DNA from: an uncultured Eubacteriales bacterium
Lineage (GTDB): Bacteria; Bacillota; Clostridia; Oscillospirales; Oscillospiraceae
Reading direction: 5' to 3'
DNA: 7,027 nt
NCBI GenBank assembly: GCA_900549705.1
Contig: URPI01000116.1
Coordinates: forward strand, 1-7,027
The number at the start of each line of letters is the position of its first letter. The first letter of the stretch is position 1. The position numbers and the translations under genes are program-made. The notes beneath the pieces are model-generated. The model was not told the origin of the DNA. It did no database searches and saw nothing but the letters and a program-made list of their open reading frames with translations. Of this stretch, positions 5,788 to 7,027 are shown piece by piece.

Positions 5788-6712
5788 GACTGCCGCCTTT
5801 TTGGCCGCCCACGATAATTATGTGATTCTCACCCACACCCGCCCGGACGGCGACACCGTCGGCTCCACCGCCGCCCTGTGCCGCGGTCTGCGCAAGCTGG
5901 GCAAAACTGCCTATGTGCTGGAAAACAAGGGCATCAGCCCCAAGTACCAGTGGCTTCACCGGGGGCTGAGCGTCCCCGCCGTCAAGGCAGACAGCTGCAT
6001 CGTCAGTGTAGATGTGGCCGCTCCCGGAATGCTTCAGGACGAAGCAAGGGATCTGGTGGGCAGAATCGAACTGCGGATTGACCACCATGGCAGTGCCACC
6101 AGCTTCACTGATTTTGAACTGGTTGACCCCAACAGCGCCGCCTGCGCCGAGGTGGTGTATGACGTGCTGACCCTGCTGGACTGCCCGCTGGATGTGCCCA
6201 TTGCCGAGGCAATCTATGTGGGCACCTCCACCGACACCGGCTGCTTCCGCTACGCCAACACCACCGCCCACACCTTCGCCACCGCCGCCGCCTGTGCCCA
6301 GGCAGGTGCCCGGGTATATGAGCTGAATATGGATTTGTTCGAGACAAATACCCTGTCCCGGCTGAAAATGCAGGGCTGGATTGTGGACAACATGAAGATG
6401 CTCCGGGACGGCAAGATGTGCATTTGCGCCATTCCCAGAGCAGTGGAAAAGGCCATGGGTGTCACCGGTGACGACATGGACAACATTTCCAGCTTTCCCC
6501 GCACGGTGGCCGGCGTATGTCTGGCCGCTACCCTGCGGGAAAGTGACACCGGAACGGTGAAGCTGTCCGTGCGTGCCATTCCCGGCTATGATGCCACCCG
6601 GGTCACCGTCCCCTTTGGCGGCGGCGGCCACAAGGGCGCAGCAGGCGGAACCATCAATATGCCCCTTGCTGAAGCAACAAAGGCCGTGGAACGGATTATG
6701 CTGGAAATGTGA
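5765..6712 (+). CDS. nrnA: DHH/DHHA1 phosphoesterase, NrnA-type nanoRNase / pAp phosphatase
   Basis: The NrnA branch of the DHH family hydrolyses nanoRNAs, 3'-phosphoadenosine 5'-phosphate and sometimes linear dinucleotides such as pApA, using two Mn ions. The metal ligands are visible: H24 with PDGD at 27-30 (D28, D30), D83 in SVDVA, DHH at 106-108 and D157 in TDTG. The C-terminal DHHA1 domain carries the substrate-binding GGGGHKGAAGG at 285-295. At 315 residues it has the normal length and looks intact. GGAG (5754-5757) lies 7 nt before the ATG, inside rbfA, suggesting coupled translation. The gene ends with tandem in-frame stops, TGA TAA. Position after rbfA is common in Clostridia, where truB usually follows; truB is not seen in the window. 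Exact substrate preference (nanoRNA, pAp or pApA) cannot be told from sequence. Confidence 0.93.
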   Translation: MKPLTRNETAAFLAAHDNYVILTHTRPDGDTVGSTAALCRGLRKLGKTAYVLENKGISPKYQWLHRGLSVPAVKADSCIVSVDVAAPGMLQDEARDLVGRIELRIDHHGSATSFTDFELVDPNSAACAEVVYDVLTLLDCPLDVPIAEAIYVGTSTDTGCFRYANTTAHTFATAAACAQAGARVYELNMDLFETNTLSRLKMQGWIVDNMKMLRDGKMCICAIPRAVEKAMGVTGDDMDNISSFPRTVAGVCLAATLRESDTGTVKLSVRAIPGYDATRVTVPFGGGGHKGAAGGTINMPLAEATKAVERIMLEM

Positions 6713-6725
6713 TAAACAGGAGTAG

Positions 6726-6754
6726 ACTGTTCTGACGAAAAATTACTGAACAGT
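6726..6754 (+). repeat. Inverted repeat just after nrnA
   Basis: ACTGTTC (6726-6732) is complementary to GAACAGT (6748-6754) with a 15-nt loop. It lies 13 nt past the nrnA stop, where an operon terminator might be expected, but the bases after it (TGATGGTGG) lack a T tract. It could stabilise the mRNA 3' end; a terminator call is not supported. Confidence 0.4.
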
Positions 6755-6770
6755 TGATGGTGGTGCGCCT

Positions 6771-7027
6771 CTCGGCTTCCCCTGGGGGGAAGCTGGATTT
6801 CTTGGCAATCGGCACTTCGGAACCGATTGGCAAAAAATCCTGATGAGGGGTGGCGATGGGTTGGTTCAGGAATGCAGCTGGATGAGTGGCAGATGTCCCA
6901 GTTTTTTACACTCAACGGAGAAATCTGGAACTTTTAACTGCCGCCACCCCTCATCAGTCACAACGAAAACACCGGTTCCGAAGCGCCGCTGTTTTGTTGC
7001 GACAGCTTCCCCCCGGGGGAAGCCAAG
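6771..7027. mobile_element. MITE-like palindromic foldback element, right end at or past the window edge
   Basis: Three blocks occur in mirror order. The terminal 25 bases 6771-6795 match the inverse of 7003-7027 at 23 of 25 positions. Bases 6811-6825 match the inverse of 6973-6987 at 14 of 15. Bases 6840-6855 are an exact inverse of 6942-6957 (16 of 16). The spacers between blocks are nearly equal on both arms (15/15 and 14/15 nt), and 86 nt lie in the middle. Each terminal block is itself a hairpin: GCTTCCCC/GGGGAAGC on the left and GCTTCCCCC/GGGGGAAGC on the right. It encodes no protein. Elements with CACCCCTCATC and CTTCCCC...GGGGAAG cores are, from memory, widespread between genes in gut Clostridia. 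I infer a non-autonomous mobile or REP-like element; a target duplication cannot be checked because the right flank is missing. Confidence 0.68.
6876..6907 (+). terminator. Possible weak terminator inside the foldback element
   Basis: AGCTGG (6876-6881) can pair with CCAGTT (6898-6903), including one G-T pair, around a 16-nt loop, and a run of six T residues spans 6902-6907. This is the only T6 run downstream of nrnA in the window. The stem is weak and partly uses the T tract, so it is a tentative site for ending the operon transcript. Confidence 0.22.

Noticed and set aside
1..7027. CRISPR array, tRNA or rRNA gene, phage or defence genes
   Set aside because: No regularly spaced repeats, no cloverleaf-like segments and no proteins of such families are visible in either strand.

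Overview
The window carries one co-directional gene cluster on the + strand, the conserved nusA-infB transcription/translation operon of a Firmicute: rimP, nusA, rnpM (ylxR), an L7Ae-family gene (ylxQ-like), infB, rbfA and nrnA. High GC content with strongly GC-rich third codon positions, classic GGAGG-type ribosome binding sites, a sigma-A-like promoter, this gene order, and GC-rich foldback repeats between genes all suggest a gut-type Clostridia member, probably Oscillospiraceae/Ruminococcaceae. The placement is inferred from style and recall, not from a database search.

Layout: positions 1-287 hold no credible gene but contain several short inverted and direct repeats. A strong promoter (TTGCAA, 17 bp, TATACT, with an extended -10 TGG) lies at 288-316. 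A strong GC-rich hairpin followed by a T-rich stretch (342-376) sits in the short leader just before rimP and could be an attenuator. rimP and nusA are 11 nt apart. rnpM follows nusA by 35 nt and starts with GTG. The L7Ae gene overlaps rnpM by 20 nt. A 111-nt gap with two perfect 8-bp hairpins precedes infB. An unusually long 172-nt gap separates infB from rbfA. rbfA overlaps nrnA by 23 nt. After nrnA, a foldback element of at least 257 nt (6771-7027) has three complementary blocks in mirror order and palindromic ends. It runs up to, and possibly past, the window edge.

How the genes work together: RimP and RbfA mature the 30S subunit. NusA controls elongation, pausing and termination by RNA polymerase. 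IF2 (infB) delivers initiator tRNA. RnpM is an RNA-binding modulator of RNase P, and the L7Ae-like protein is probably a kink-turn RNA binder. NrnA degrades nanoRNA and/or cyclic dinucleotide intermediates. The operon thus couples transcription, RNA turnover and translation initiation.

I see no previously undescribed multi-gene system. The second-look items are non-coding: the leader hairpin, the hairpins before infB, the long infB-rbfA spacer and the terminal palindromic element, plus terminal extensions on NusA.
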